From contig NZ_CAJHAR010000031.1 in the NCBI RefSeq assembly GCF_904846415.1, positions 1 through 43,366 on the forward strand: a DNA stretch of 43,366 nucleotides, written 5' to 3'. Of the stretch, positions 18,599 through 27,011 are shown in pieces (within the stretch, counting starts at the first letter, position 1; every line of letters begins with the position of its first letter). Under the pieces are notes generated by a model. That model was not told where the DNA came from. It did no database searches and saw only the letters and a list, made by a program, of their open reading frames with translations. Made by a program: the position numbers and the translations under genes. Source of the DNA: Psychrobacter piscatorii. Its GTDB lineage: Bacteria; Pseudomonadota; Gammaproteobacteria; Pseudomonadales; Moraxellaceae.

Positions 18599-19759
18599 AT
18601 GAAAAATACAATGTACTGCTTACTTTCTAAGAAAACGATCAAAAACATGCTGTTTGGCACGATGAGCCTTACCAGCATCTTGAGTCTCAGTGCTTGCCAG
18701 CAAACACCAGATTATAACTATCTAACTGGTGAAACGATGGGAACAAGCTACCATATCAGCTATCAGCTCCCTGATAATGCAGACGAAGCAGCCATACAAG
18801 CGTCAATCGATGAACGCCTGAAACAGATTAACGACAGCATGTCGACCTATCAGAGCGACTCGACCATCTCTAAATTTAATCGGTTGGATAAAAACACGCC
18901 GATTACCATCGACGCTGATTTTAGTCGGGTGCTGGATGTGTCAAAGATTGTCTACGAGCAATCTGGTGGTGCGTTTGATCCTACCGTTATGCCTTTAGTA
19001 GAGACTTGGGGTTTTGGCAGCACTATGACAGTCGAGCGTTTACAAAGTCCGCCTACAGCGCTCGAGATTGCTCAAGCAAAAGCACTGGTAGACTTTGAGA
19101 GTATTATAAGAAAAGACCAAACGGTATCCAAAACCAAAGACGGCGTCGAGCTTGATTTTTCTGCCGTTGCTAAAGGTTATGGTGTTGACGTCATCGCTGA
19201 TGTACTCAGAGAGGATTATCAAATTCGCAATTATATGGTTGAGATTGGCGGTGAAATTTCGACATCTGGCGTTAACAACCAACAGCAGCCATGGCAAATT
19301 GCGATTGACGCCCCTATTGAAGGCAGCACTGTCAGCGAGCGCCAAACGATATCTGCGATTCGTCAACCAAAAAATACGGCTAGCCAAATGCATCTGGCAA
19401 CCTCTGGAAACTATCGCAACTCCGTCATATTCGATGGCAAACGCTATAGCCATACTATTGACCCGACCACTGGCAAACCTATCGCGGGCGGTGCACCTTC
19501 AGTCACGGTAGCAGCTGACTCAGTCGCATTAGCTGATGCATGGGCAACAGCGCTGACAGCGATGCCTTATCATAAAGCACTAGATGTCGCTAAAGCTCAA
19601 AACTTGGCTGCTATGTTTGTAGTATTGGCTGACGATGTAAAAACAGACGGTTCTGACGGCAATACTTCGGATGACGTGTCTGATGATGATATCGATGACT
19701 GGCAAGTCGTACAGACTCCCGCGATGCAAGCACTACGCGCTGACAAAAAGCCCCAGTAA
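18599..19759 (+). CDS. apbE: FAD:protein FMN transferase (lipoprotein)
   Basis: ApbE transfers FMN from FAD to threonine residues of periplasmic domains such as NqrB and NqrC. The chosen ATG at 18599 gives 386 residues with a lipoprotein signal ending in the lipobox LSAC (Cys33), so the enzyme would be membrane-anchored in the periplasm. A more distal in-frame start would add 40 residues before the signal and is unlikely. Family motifs include TGETMGTSYHI, the segment DPTVMPLVETWGFG, LDFSAVAKGYGVD, IGGEI and the C-terminal YSHTIDPTTGKPI. Its substrates NqrB and NqrC are encoded just upstream. A short Asp/Ser-rich insertion occurs near residues 340-370. Confidence 0.96.
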   Translation: MKNTMYCLLSKKTIKNMLFGTMSLTSILSLSACQQTPDYNYLTGETMGTSYHISYQLPDNADEAAIQASIDERLKQINDSMSTYQSDSTISKFNRLDKNTPITIDADFSRVLDVSKIVYEQSGGAFDPTVMPLVETWGFGSTMTVERLQSPPTALEIAQAKALVDFESIIRKDQTVSKTKDGVELDFSAVAKGYGVDVIADVLREDYQIRNYMVEIGGEISTSGVNNQQQPWQIAIDAPIEGSTVSERQTISAIRQPKNTASQMHLATSGNYRNSVIFDGKRYSHTIDPTTGKPIAGGAPSVTVAADSVALADAWATALTAMPYHKALDVAKAQNLAAMFVVLADDVKTDGSDGNTSDDVSDDDIDDWQVVQTPAMQALRADKKPQ

Positions 19760-19815
19760 GTTTCTGGTATTGAAACAAGAGAATACGATAACGCGCAACG
19801 AGCGACACCAAAATT

Positions 19816-19824
19816 TGCTATACT
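19816..19824 (+). promoter_or_regulatory. Extended -10 promoter candidate for nqrM
   Basis: TGCTATACT within ATTTGCTATACTATTA lies 76 nt before the nqrM start. No clear -35 was seen. It suggests nqrM can be transcribed separately from apbE. Confidence 0.45.
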
Positions 19825-19900
19825 ATTAGTTAGTTGCCATTAAAAGTACATCGTTATCACTAACAGCAACTGCCCCACTTTTGACAATGAGGTTTCCTCT

Positions 19901-20146
19901 ATGCTTAGCCAATTGCTTCCCATGCTTGCCATTACCTTTACGGTGTTTATCCTATTTTTCATTTTTATGGGTATCGGTTATGTGGTCAAAAAAAAGCCGC
20001 TCAAAGGCTCTTGTGGCGGCGTTGCCAAATTGATGGGTGATGAGCAGTGCTCATTTTGCGGCGATGATCCCAACAAGTGCGACTCATTGATGGCAGAACA
20101 GCAAGAAAACGCGTTAAGAGCTGCCCAACTCGGCAAATCTGTGTAA
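19901..20146 (+). CDS. nqrM: Na+-NQR maturation protein NqrM
   Basis: NqrM (formerly DUF539) is needed for insertion of the iron centre bridging NqrD and NqrE. The 81-residue protein has one N-terminal membrane helix (about 9-31) and a conserved four-cysteine cluster in SCGGVAKLMGDEQCSFCGDD followed by NKCD. The start is set by GAGG about 8 nt upstream. It completes a set with nqrABCDEF and apbE: structural genes, flavin loading and iron loading are all within 9 kb. Confidence 0.95.
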   Translation: MLSQLLPMLAITFTVFILFFIFMGIGYVVKKKPLKGSCGGVAKLMGDEQCSFCGDDPNKCDSLMAEQQENALRAAQLGKSV

Positions 20147-20463
20147 AAACTTATTGGTTACCATACGCGGGTAGTATTTACCTAACATCTGTTCGTATAA
20201 TAGCGTCAAGTCATTCAAAGTGACTTGGCGCTATTTTTATATCGTCATCTCTTATTATTCCTATTTAGACACTCTCTACTTAGATATTTTCTATTTAAAA
20301 AATTGGCTAGCAAACTTATCTGTTTTGCCCTCTGCAAATTTTTAGTTCTGATTACCGTTTAGGTACGTGTCTGAGTAAATGATCTTTGGTGTTGTTTTAC
20401 AAGCGACGATTTTTCGGCGCTTTTTTATAACGTGTCCTTTTTCCCTGTTATCGTTGTACTGCT
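20147..20463. other. Intergenic region nqrM-MFS gene
   Basis: This 317-bp gap holds the nqrM terminator at its left end. The rest is T-rich and I see no supported ORF, RNA gene or confident promoter in it. The MFS start at 20464 has no good ribosome site. Confidence 0.45.
20202..20237 (+). terminator. Rho-independent terminator after nqrM
   Basis: AGCGTCAAGTCA (20202-20213) pairs with TGACTTGGCGCT (20221-20232), 12 bp with one wobble, around a 7-nt loop and followed by ATTTTTAT. Confidence 0.85.
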
Positions 20464-21678
20464 ATGTCTACCTCATCCAATCTGCCTTCATCACGTTTCA
20501 CCTTTTGGTTAGTGCTATGTGCCATGATTTTGCTAGCGACCAATATGCGCGCCCCTATCGTTGCGCTGGGCGCAATCGCACCAGTGGTAAAAGAAGCACT
20601 CAATATCTCGGAGATACAGATTGGCTGGCTAGGCGCTGTGCCGATGCTGGGTTTTGCCCTTGGTGCACTGATCTCGCCAGCGATTGGCAAGCGCTTCGGG
20701 CTTGAGAATACGCTGATTGCCATGATCGCGCTATTAACCACTGGCATGATTTTGCGTACCGTTATCCCGACGTGGACTGGGTTTTTGATCGGTACCTTAT
20801 TGCTGACTTTAGCAATCGGCTTTGCTAATACATTGGCCGCGCCTGTCATCAAGCAACGTACTCCGCAACATATTCCGCTGATTACGGGTTTGTTTAGTTT
20901 AACCATGACAGTGACCGCAGGGATAGTCTCAGGCATCGTCCTCCCTTTATCTGAGCAAGTAGGCTGGCAATGGGCGCTAGGTGGTTGGACGATTTTAGGT
21001 ATTTTTGCGTTATTGATTTGGTTATTTTTGCGTGTGCGTTTGGGCTCATCCAACCACCAACCCGTCATATCTACAGATAAAGATGCCTCTGATATCTCTA
21101 TGTGGCGAACGACGTTTGCTTGGCAAATTGCAGTCTTTATGGGGCTGCAATCATTACTATTTTATACCGTTGCCAGTTTTTTGCCCTCTATTTTGGTTAG
21201 TAAAGGACTATCTGCTGTGAGCGCTGGCCAAATGGGTTCTGTGTTTCAGTTTATGGCACCCATCTCTATTTTGAGTCTGACGTGGCTAATCAATCGTGGT
21301 CGTCCTATTCAGGCACTCGCCGTGTTTGCCGCTGTACTCAATGTCATTGGCGTGTTAGGTATCAGCTATCTATCTACTGAGTTGGCGTGGCTATGGTCAG
21401 CGATGATGGGAATTGGGTGCTCAGCGATTTTTACATTGAGTATGATGCTGTTTTCCCTGCGTACCTATACCACCAATCAATCAAGTGAGCTGTCTGGTAT
21501 GGCACAAGCGGTCGGTTATTTGATTGCATTTTTTGGGCCGCTTGGCACAGGCTGGCTTCATGAATCGACTGATAGCTGGGGTCTGCCACTTTTTATTATG
21601 CTGGTACTCATGATTGCAAACGTGGTAATTGCTTGGCTCGTCAGTCGTCCAGTGATGGTTGATGGTAAATACATTTGA
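20464..21678 (+). CDS. MFS transporter, CynX/NimT type
   Basis: The 404-residue protein is a 12-helix major facilitator predicted to sit in the inner membrane. Its N-terminal LLATNMRAPIVALGAIAPVV and the segment IGWLGAVPMLGFALGALISP are characteristic of the CynX/NimT branch (cyanate or 2-nitroimidazole transporters). The natural substrate cannot be told from sequence. The ATG at 20464 begins a sensible short cytoplasmic N-terminus although no strong ribosome site precedes it. It is not evidently in an operon with its neighbours. Confidence 0.85.
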   Translation: MSTSSNLPSSRFTFWLVLCAMILLATNMRAPIVALGAIAPVVKEALNISEIQIGWLGAVPMLGFALGALISPAIGKRFGLENTLIAMIALLTTGMILRTVIPTWTGFLIGTLLLTLAIGFANTLAAPVIKQRTPQHIPLITGLFSLTMTVTAGIVSGIVLPLSEQVGWQWALGGWTILGIFALLIWLFLRVRLGSSNHQPVISTDKDASDISMWRTTFAWQIAVFMGLQSLLFYTVASFLPSILVSKGLSAVSAGQMGSVFQFMAPISILSLTWLINRGRPIQALAVFAAVLNVIGVLGISYLSTELAWLWSAMMGIGCSAIFTLSMMLFSLRTYTTNQSSELSGMAQAVGYLIAFFGPLGTGWLHESTDSWGLPLFIMLVLMIANVVIAWLVSRPVMVDGKYI

Positions 21679-21774
21679 TTTCACTCTTTTGACCTCTATA
21701 AGCTTTTGATTTCTAACACGTAATAAAGCTGTCTTTAAATTAACCTTAGGGCAATATTGGTCGCCGTCTTATTT

Positions 21775-21783
21775 TGCTACACT
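21775..21783 (+). promoter_or_regulatory. Extended -10 promoter candidate for tesA-ybbAP
   Basis: TGCTACACT within TTTTGCTACACTGG lies 29 nt before the tesA-like ATG. TTGGTC (21757-21762) is a possible -35 with a short spacer (15 bp). Confidence 0.4.
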
Positions 21784-21812
21784 GGTTTGATTGCATATAG
21801 GACATAACCCCC

Positions 21813-22658
21813 ATGATGAACTTACCCTTTCGTTCTCACAGCTTCCCTGCTATCGCCATGCTCGCAGCTGTAATGGCGATCAGTGGCTGTCAAAAAGATG
21901 CCGAACCTACAGCGCCGACTGACACGCAGAATACCGAAACAACTAACAATCAAGCCGATACAGAATCCGTAACCACTGAGGCCGCAGCACCCGCCGATCA
22001 ACAAGTCAATTCTTCACCAATCACTATTTTAGCGCTTGGTGACTCACTGACGGAAGGTCTTGGGGTTGATAAAAATGATAACTACCCTGCTCAGTTAGAA
22101 GATCGTCTGCAAGAGAAGGGCTACGACAATGCCAAGGTTATCAATTCAGGATTGAGTGGAGAAACCAGTACTGGGCTGGTCAATCGCTTAGATTGGGTGC
22201 TACAAACCAAACCTGATGTGACGATTTTGACCATTGGTGCTAACGATGCCATACGCGGCATCGATGTGGCGACGATTGAAGCCAATATTCGTACTGCTGT
22301 TAAACGTCTACAAGATAATGGCAGTGTCGTCATTTTGGGCGGTATGTCAATCTATGACAATCTAGGCAGTGACTACGTTGCAGCATTCTCAGACATTTAT
22401 CCTCGCGTCGCGAAAGACATGAACGTAACCCTTATTCCGTTCTTCTTAAAAGGTGTGGGCGGTGATCGCGCGCTCAATCAAGCCGATGCGATTCATCCGA
22501 CGAAGGAAGGCTACACGATCATCGTCAATGACAATATCTTGCCTATTCTAGAGCCTAAATTAAGTGAGTTAAAAGAGCTAAAGACAACCGATACAGAGAA
22601 TACGACTGAAACGGTTCAAGCCGAAACGACAAAAAATACGCCAAATGAGACTACTTAA
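21813..22658 (+). CDS. tesA: SGNH-hydrolase lipoprotein (TesA/arylesterase-like)
   Basis: The protein is a GDSL/SGNH esterase or lysophospholipase-like hydrolase of the TesA family. Of 281 residues, the first 26 form a lipoprotein signal (AISGC, Cys26), so it is anchored in the envelope. A Thr/Glu/Asn-rich linker (about 30-68) comes before the catalytic domain. The SGNH blocks are seen: LALGDSLTEG (catalytic Ser), NSGLSGET (Gly block), IGANDAIRG (Asn block) and DAIHPT (Asp and His). A Thr/Glu-rich tail closes the protein. ybbA follows after 25 bp and ybbP overlaps it. In E. coli tesA also neighbours ybbAP, but divergently and without a lipid anchor. Confidence 0.9.
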   Translation: MMNLPFRSHSFPAIAMLAAVMAISGCQKDAEPTAPTDTQNTETTNNQADTESVTTEAAAPADQQVNSSPITILALGDSLTEGLGVDKNDNYPAQLEDRLQEKGYDNAKVINSGLSGETSTGLVNRLDWVLQTKPDVTILTIGANDAIRGIDVATIEANIRTAVKRLQDNGSVVILGGMSIYDNLGSDYVAAFSDIYPRVAKDMNVTLIPFFLKGVGGDRALNQADAIHPTKEGYTIIVNDNILPILEPKLSELKELKTTDTENTTETVQAETTKNTPNETT

Positions 22659-22683
22659 CGAGACCACTTAACGAGACACTGTA

Positions 22684-23403
22684 ATGACATCATCACCTTC
22701 GGTTGCCGCATCCACGCTAAAAGCAGGCACTAAGACACAAGCCCTACTGACCGCCTCGCAGTTAAATAAAACCGTGCAAGTCGGTGAGCAAAAATTATCC
22801 ATCATCAAGGACGTAGATATCTATGTCAACGCGGGCGAGTTTGTGGTCATTATGGGTAAATCAGGCTCAGGTAAATCCACCTTACTAGGATTGCTCGCGG
22901 CATTAGACTATCCTGATAGCGGTACGGTGTCACTGGAAAATCAAACGCTCAGTAGTCTGGATGAAGATGCGCTGGCGGTCATTCGTCAACAGGATATGGG
23001 CTTTGTCTTTCAGTCATTTCATCTACTCCCAACACTGACAGTGGCCGAAAACATCGCCTTTCCTCTTGATATCGCAAGGCGTCCAAACCCAGCACGAGTC
23101 AACGAGCTGATTGATGCGGTTGATTTGGGTCATAGACGTCATAGCTTACCCAATCAACTATCTGGTGGTGAGCAGCAGCGTACAGCGGTGGCACGCGCTT
23201 TGGTTTCTCATCCAAAGATTGTCTTTGCCGATGAGCCGACAGGGAACCTCGATGAGCAAAATGCCGATCAAGTCATGCAGTTGTTATTGGACTTACGCCA
23301 GCAGGTTGGTTCAGCGCTGGTGGTGGTGACTCATGATCCTGCGCTTGCCGAAATGGCAGATCGCGTCATTACCATGCATGACGGCCGGATTGTACCGACA
23401 TGA
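22684..23403 (+). CDS. ybbA: ABC transporter ATP-binding protein YbbA
   Basis: This 239-residue ATPase powers a MacB/LolD-type ABC complex with the permease encoded next. It has Walker A GKSGSGKST (about residues 58-66), a Q-loop FVFQSFHLLPT, the signature LSGGEQQR and Walker B IVFADEPTGNLD, followed by the H-loop VVTHD. The N-terminus of about 20 residues is longer than in E. coli YbbA. The gene overlaps ybbP by four bases (ATGA). The tesA-ybbA-ybbP order suggests work on lipids or lipoproteins, but the substrate is unknown. Confidence 0.95.
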   Translation: MTSSPSVAASTLKAGTKTQALLTASQLNKTVQVGEQKLSIIKDVDIYVNAGEFVVIMGKSGSGKSTLLGLLAALDYPDSGTVSLENQTLSSLDEDALAVIRQQDMGFVFQSFHLLPTLTVAENIAFPLDIARRPNPARVNELIDAVDLGHRRHSLPNQLSGGEQQRTAVARALVSHPKIVFADEPTGNLDEQNADQVMQLLLDLRQQVGSALVVVTHDPALAEMADRVITMHDGRIVPT

Positions 23404-25997
23404 ATGAAAAGCTGACAGACAACACATCGACTGATATAAAAAAGACTGATACCAGCATGCTCAATCAACTCTTCACCAAAACACTAGGCTCGCAAGCACT
23501 CAGCCGTAGCTGGTGGCAGCGCTGGGTGTATCCTGTCTTGTTTCTACTCACATTAACCTTGTCACTTGCAACCTACCTGACCCTCGACTCGGTACAGCAG
23601 TCTGTCGATAGTTATATCAATGACAATCAGCGCGCACTTGTTGGTGGGGATTTGATTTTAAACAGTAAACAAGATTGGCCAAGCGAGGTATTGGCGCAAG
23701 TAGAAACCCTCCCCGATACGCAGACCGTGTATGACTATCAGTTTAGCGCCATGCTCGTCACCGATGAGCAAACTTTGCTTGCCAGCGTCAAAGCCGTCAC
23801 ACCATCTTACCCTTTGTACGGTACCGCTGAGCTTGCCTCAGGAAAGCCGCTGTGGGAGCAACTAACCGCTGACAATATCGTCGTCGCCCCAGAAGTGCTC
23901 AGTAGTTTGAAAGCAAGCATCGGCGACCGTATCGACATTGGCGATGCGCAGTTTACCATCAGTGATGTGCTGACCAAAGAGCCTGATCGACCTTTGACCG
24001 CCTTTGGTTTTGGCGGGCGGGTCTTGATGAAACAAGATGCGTTAGAGGCGACCAATCTACTCGGTCAGCGCAGCCGCATCAATTACCGTATTGAGATAGC
24101 AGGTGATCCTGAGCTGATAAACACGCAGCGCAAAAAGCTCACAGGCATACTGACCAGTTATCCTGATATCGAGCTCTCTGATGCTGATTCGGCGGACACC
24201 TCCGTTTCGCGTATCTCTGATAATGTATTGATGTTCTTAAAGCTACTGGTCATTGCCGTATTGCTACTCTCTGCGGTCGCCATGTACGGCGTCATTAGTG
24301 CGTTTGTCAGTAAGCAGCAGTCCAATAATGCCATTCGTTTGGCGTTAGGCGAGCCGCTTGGCTCACTCAAACGTAGCTATTATCAATTGCTTATCGTCAC
24401 GACTGTCATTGCTTGTGCCGCAGCGATTGTCCTTAGCCTAGGCTTGCTTAAAATCGGTCAGCCGTATCTGGTTGCTATTTTGCCTGCTGATGTGGGTCTA
24501 TCTATCAACCCAGTCAGTACGATTAAGACCATATTCATTGCTTTAGCCCTGACGCTACTGATTGCGCAGCGTGGTCTAAGCGCACTTAACACGACCAAAC
24601 CCGCTACCCTACTCAATCAAGGGGCGAGCACGCAGGCGCAAAACCTGCCGTGGTATCGACGCACGCCATTACTGTGGTATGGCATCGTGCTGGCAGGGCT
24701 GTATGTCTTCTTTGCTTATGAAGTTGGCTCACTGTCATTAGGCGCGCAGTTACTGGGCGGCTTGATTGGCTTTGTGACGATATTTTGGCTACTGGCGCGT
24801 GGGTGGCTATGGCTACTTAATAAGTTAGCGAGCAATACCAAAGTCAGCTGGATGCAGCGTATCGCCATTCATAACCTTGCGCGTAAAGGCAATCAATCTG
24901 CGCTGTTCTTTGTCACCTTATCGCTATCGGTTGCGGTGCTGACGCTCATCACTACCCTTAATCACAGTATCAATGCGCAGTTTATTAATGCCTATCCTGA
25001 AGACGCGCCCAATCTGTTTTTGCTCGATGTGCAGAGCGATCAACATGACGATATTGATGCGATCATTGAGGCACCTGTCACCTATTATCCGGTCATTCGT
25101 GCACGTGTGGAGACGGCTAACGGTGTACCAGCAAAAGATATTGAACCTGAGGATGGGTTTGATGACCCTACGCGGGTGTTTAACTTAAGCTACGCAGATA
25201 CGGTCATGGACACCGAATACATCACTGAATCGCTCACAGACGATGCGCTGTATACTCCTATCGATGATGCCGATCAGCAAGTCAAACCCTTATCTATCTT
25301 GGACACTGCCGCTAGTATGCTCAATGTCGGCATGGGCGATCAGGTACGCTTTAATATTCAAGGTATCGAAATCGTCGGGCAGATTACCAGTATTCGCACG
25401 CGCTATGAGCGTGGCCCAAGCCCGTATTTTTACTTCTTGTTTGAGCCGTCGGTGCTGTCCGCTGCGCCGCAGATTCAGTTTGCTACTGCGCATGTATCAG
25501 AGAGTGCTATTCCAGAGCTACAAGGCAAACTGGTACGCGAGTTCCCTGCTGTCACCACGATCGATGGCACGGCTATCGCCAAGCAAATCCAAGAGTTGGT
25601 AGTACAAATGAGCCGCTTGGTCTATGTGTTCACCTTGCTTGCCCTACTCACTGGGGTCATGGTGCTGATCAGCTCGCTACTGTCTACCTCGCAAGATCGT
25701 ATGAAAGACAGCGCATCATTTAGACTGCTCGGTATGCAAAAGCGCGACTTGTATATGCTTAATATTTTAGAGTTGGGTGTGCTTGGTATTAGCGCGGCGA
25801 CCTTTGCGGTGGTCATCGCCAGCGTTGGCGCATGGGCGGCTATCACTCAGTGGTTTAATCTACAGTTTAGTGTGCCGTGGACGAGCTTGGCTATTGGCGG
25901 TGCGGCGTTAATCGTATTGCTGTTTGCTATTGCCATTATTTATGTGAAACTGGTGATTGGACGCGGGATTATGGCAAGGGTAAGGGCTATGATTTAG
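23400..25997 (+). CDS. ybbP: ABC transporter permease YbbP (FtsX family)
   Basis: This is the 865-residue membrane partner of YbbA. An N-terminal membrane helix (about 45-63), a large periplasmic domain, three helices near 275-395, further helices in the middle and a last FtsX-like set of three (about 735-860) match the YbbP layout of duplicated FtsX domains. VFTLLALLTGVMVLISSLL and the segment SFRLLGMQKRDLYMLNILE mark the C-terminal FtsX domain. The start overlaps the ybbA stop, so translation is coupled. A symmetric terminator follows. Confidence 0.94.
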   Translation: MNEKLTDNTSTDIKKTDTSMLNQLFTKTLGSQALSRSWWQRWVYPVLFLLTLTLSLATYLTLDSVQQSVDSYINDNQRALVGGDLILNSKQDWPSEVLAQVETLPDTQTVYDYQFSAMLVTDEQTLLASVKAVTPSYPLYGTAELASGKPLWEQLTADNIVVAPEVLSSLKASIGDRIDIGDAQFTISDVLTKEPDRPLTAFGFGGRVLMKQDALEATNLLGQRSRINYRIEIAGDPELINTQRKKLTGILTSYPDIELSDADSADTSVSRISDNVLMFLKLLVIAVLLLSAVAMYGVISAFVSKQQSNNAIRLALGEPLGSLKRSYYQLLIVTTVIACAAAIVLSLGLLKIGQPYLVAILPADVGLSINPVSTIKTIFIALALTLLIAQRGLSALNTTKPATLLNQGASTQAQNLPWYRRTPLLWYGIVLAGLYVFFAYEVGSLSLGAQLLGGLIGFVTIFWLLARGWLWLLNKLASNTKVSWMQRIAIHNLARKGNQSALFFVTLSLSVAVLTLITTLNHSINAQFINAYPEDAPNLFLLDVQSDQHDDIDAIIEAPVTYYPVIRARVETANGVPAKDIEPEDGFDDPTRVFNLSYADTVMDTEYITESLTDDALYTPIDDADQQVKPLSILDTAASMLNVGMGDQVRFNIQGIEIVGQITSIRTRYERGPSPYFYFLFEPSVLSAAPQIQFATAHVSESAIPELQGKLVREFPAVTTIDGTAIAKQIQELVVQMSRLVYVFTLLALLTGVMVLISSLLSTSQDRMKDSASFRLLGMQKRDLYMLNILELGVLGISAATFAVVIASVGAWAAITQWFNLQFSVPWTSLAIGGAALIVLLFAIAIIYVKLVIGRGIMARVRAMI

Positions 25998-26023
25998 GCG
26001 TATTTTATTTTAGCTTTAAACGG

Positions 26024-26048
26024 AAAAAACCCCTTATTAGGGGTTTTT
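26024..26048. terminator. Bidirectional terminator between ybbP and the ATPase-HNH locus
   Basis: AAAAAACCCCT pairs with AGGGGTTTTT around loop TATT. T-runs result on both strands, so it can end ybbP and the converging HNH gene. Confidence 0.85.
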
Positions 26049-26138
26049 CGATTTACTACTATTTGCAAGTTTAGTAAAGGCTGTTGATAGGGTTTGGTTA
26101 TGACACTGTATATTGAAAACTTCAAGTTTATTGCGTGC

Positions 26139-27011
26139 TTAAATAATAGGCTCTATAGGAGCAAGTAACTCTCTCTTGAAAGCTTCATATAGAATTTTTC
26201 TACAATCATTGGGGGTTTTAGCTCCATCAATAACATGTTGTAGAATATAATTAACAATGGATTGATTGTCATGAACAAGCTTTAAGTTTTCAATGCTTTG
26301 TTTGGTACTCAAGTACTCACCAGCTATAAATGTAGAATATCTTTCAGATAAATCAAACAAATTAAAATGAAAATCAGCTCTTTTCTTGTCAGATTCGGAC
26401 CAAGATTCAGGAGGAGAAACGAAAAATTCTGTCTTTTTCTCATGACTTGGCTTAAAAATTACATCTATCCACTTATCCTCAAAAAATATATTGAAATCAT
26501 TATAAGGATGAATTATCTGATCTTCATAAATTTTTGCAAATTTACTCTTTTTAAGGTCTTGATTACATATTTTACAAGACGGTACTAAATTTGAAGTTAG
26601 TAACGAAAATTGTGGGTATTTAGACTTTGGTAAGAAATGATCTAATTCTTTAACGTTACCTATGCCACCACAATATGGACAACCTTCGATTGAAGAGGCT
26701 AAAATCGTGTTATAAATTACTCTAGAATCAAGCCTTTCTGGTACAAAATAGTTGCTATATAAAGAGCTTAGTTCTGAGTGTGTTAAACTTCCTACCACTA
26801 ACGGATCAATATTTGCTCTTTTAGAGAAATTATGTGTGGGAATTTTAAATCCGTCTCCCTTAGCAGTACTGTCTTCATAACTCTCGAACTCTTTGATCAA
26901 ATCAAGTTTATGTGTTTTTATTCTAGACACTAAATTGGGTTCTCTGATACCTTCAAGCACAATATCTAGAGTACTCTCAAAGGTATTAGAATTTTTAACT
27001 ATCTTCAGCAT
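26139..27011 (-). CDS. HNH endonuclease, PtuB-like partner of the upstream ATPase
   Basis: This 290-residue protein is predicted to be a DNA-cutting HNH nuclease. The core lies mid-protein: CPYC (C111, C114), ELDHFLPKSKYP with the catalytic D124-H125, N141 in SNLVPSC, and a second CxxC (C146, C149) that completes a zinc-binding frame. The ATG at 27011 is chosen because GGA lies 7 nt before it; a GTG one codon earlier is possible. It overlaps the end of the ATPase gene by about 17 bases, so the two are translationally coupled. Pairing of an ATPase with an HNH protein is the Septu (PtuA-PtuB) layout, also found as a retron effector. Base composition is markedly more AT-rich than the flanking genes, indicating horizontal acquisition. 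Confidence 0.85.
   Translation of the reverse strand: MLKIVKNSNTFESTLDIVLEGIREPNLVSRIKTHKLDLIKEFESYEDSTAKGDGFKIPTHNFSKRANIDPLVVGSLTHSELSSLYSNYFVPERLDSRVIYNTILASSIEGCPYCGGIGNVKELDHFLPKSKYPQFSLLTSNLVPSCKICNQDLKKSKFAKIYEDQIIHPYNDFNIFFEDKWIDVIFKPSHEKKTEFFVSPPESWSESDKKRADFHFNLFDLSERYSTFIAGEYLSTKQSIENLKLVHDNQSIVNYILQHVIDGAKTPNDCRKILYEAFKRELLAPIEPII

Noticed and set aside
20379..20705. ORF overlapping the 5' end of the MFS gene in another frame
   Set aside because: The 404-codon MFS frame has clear transporter motifs; the overlapping frame does not resemble a protein family.
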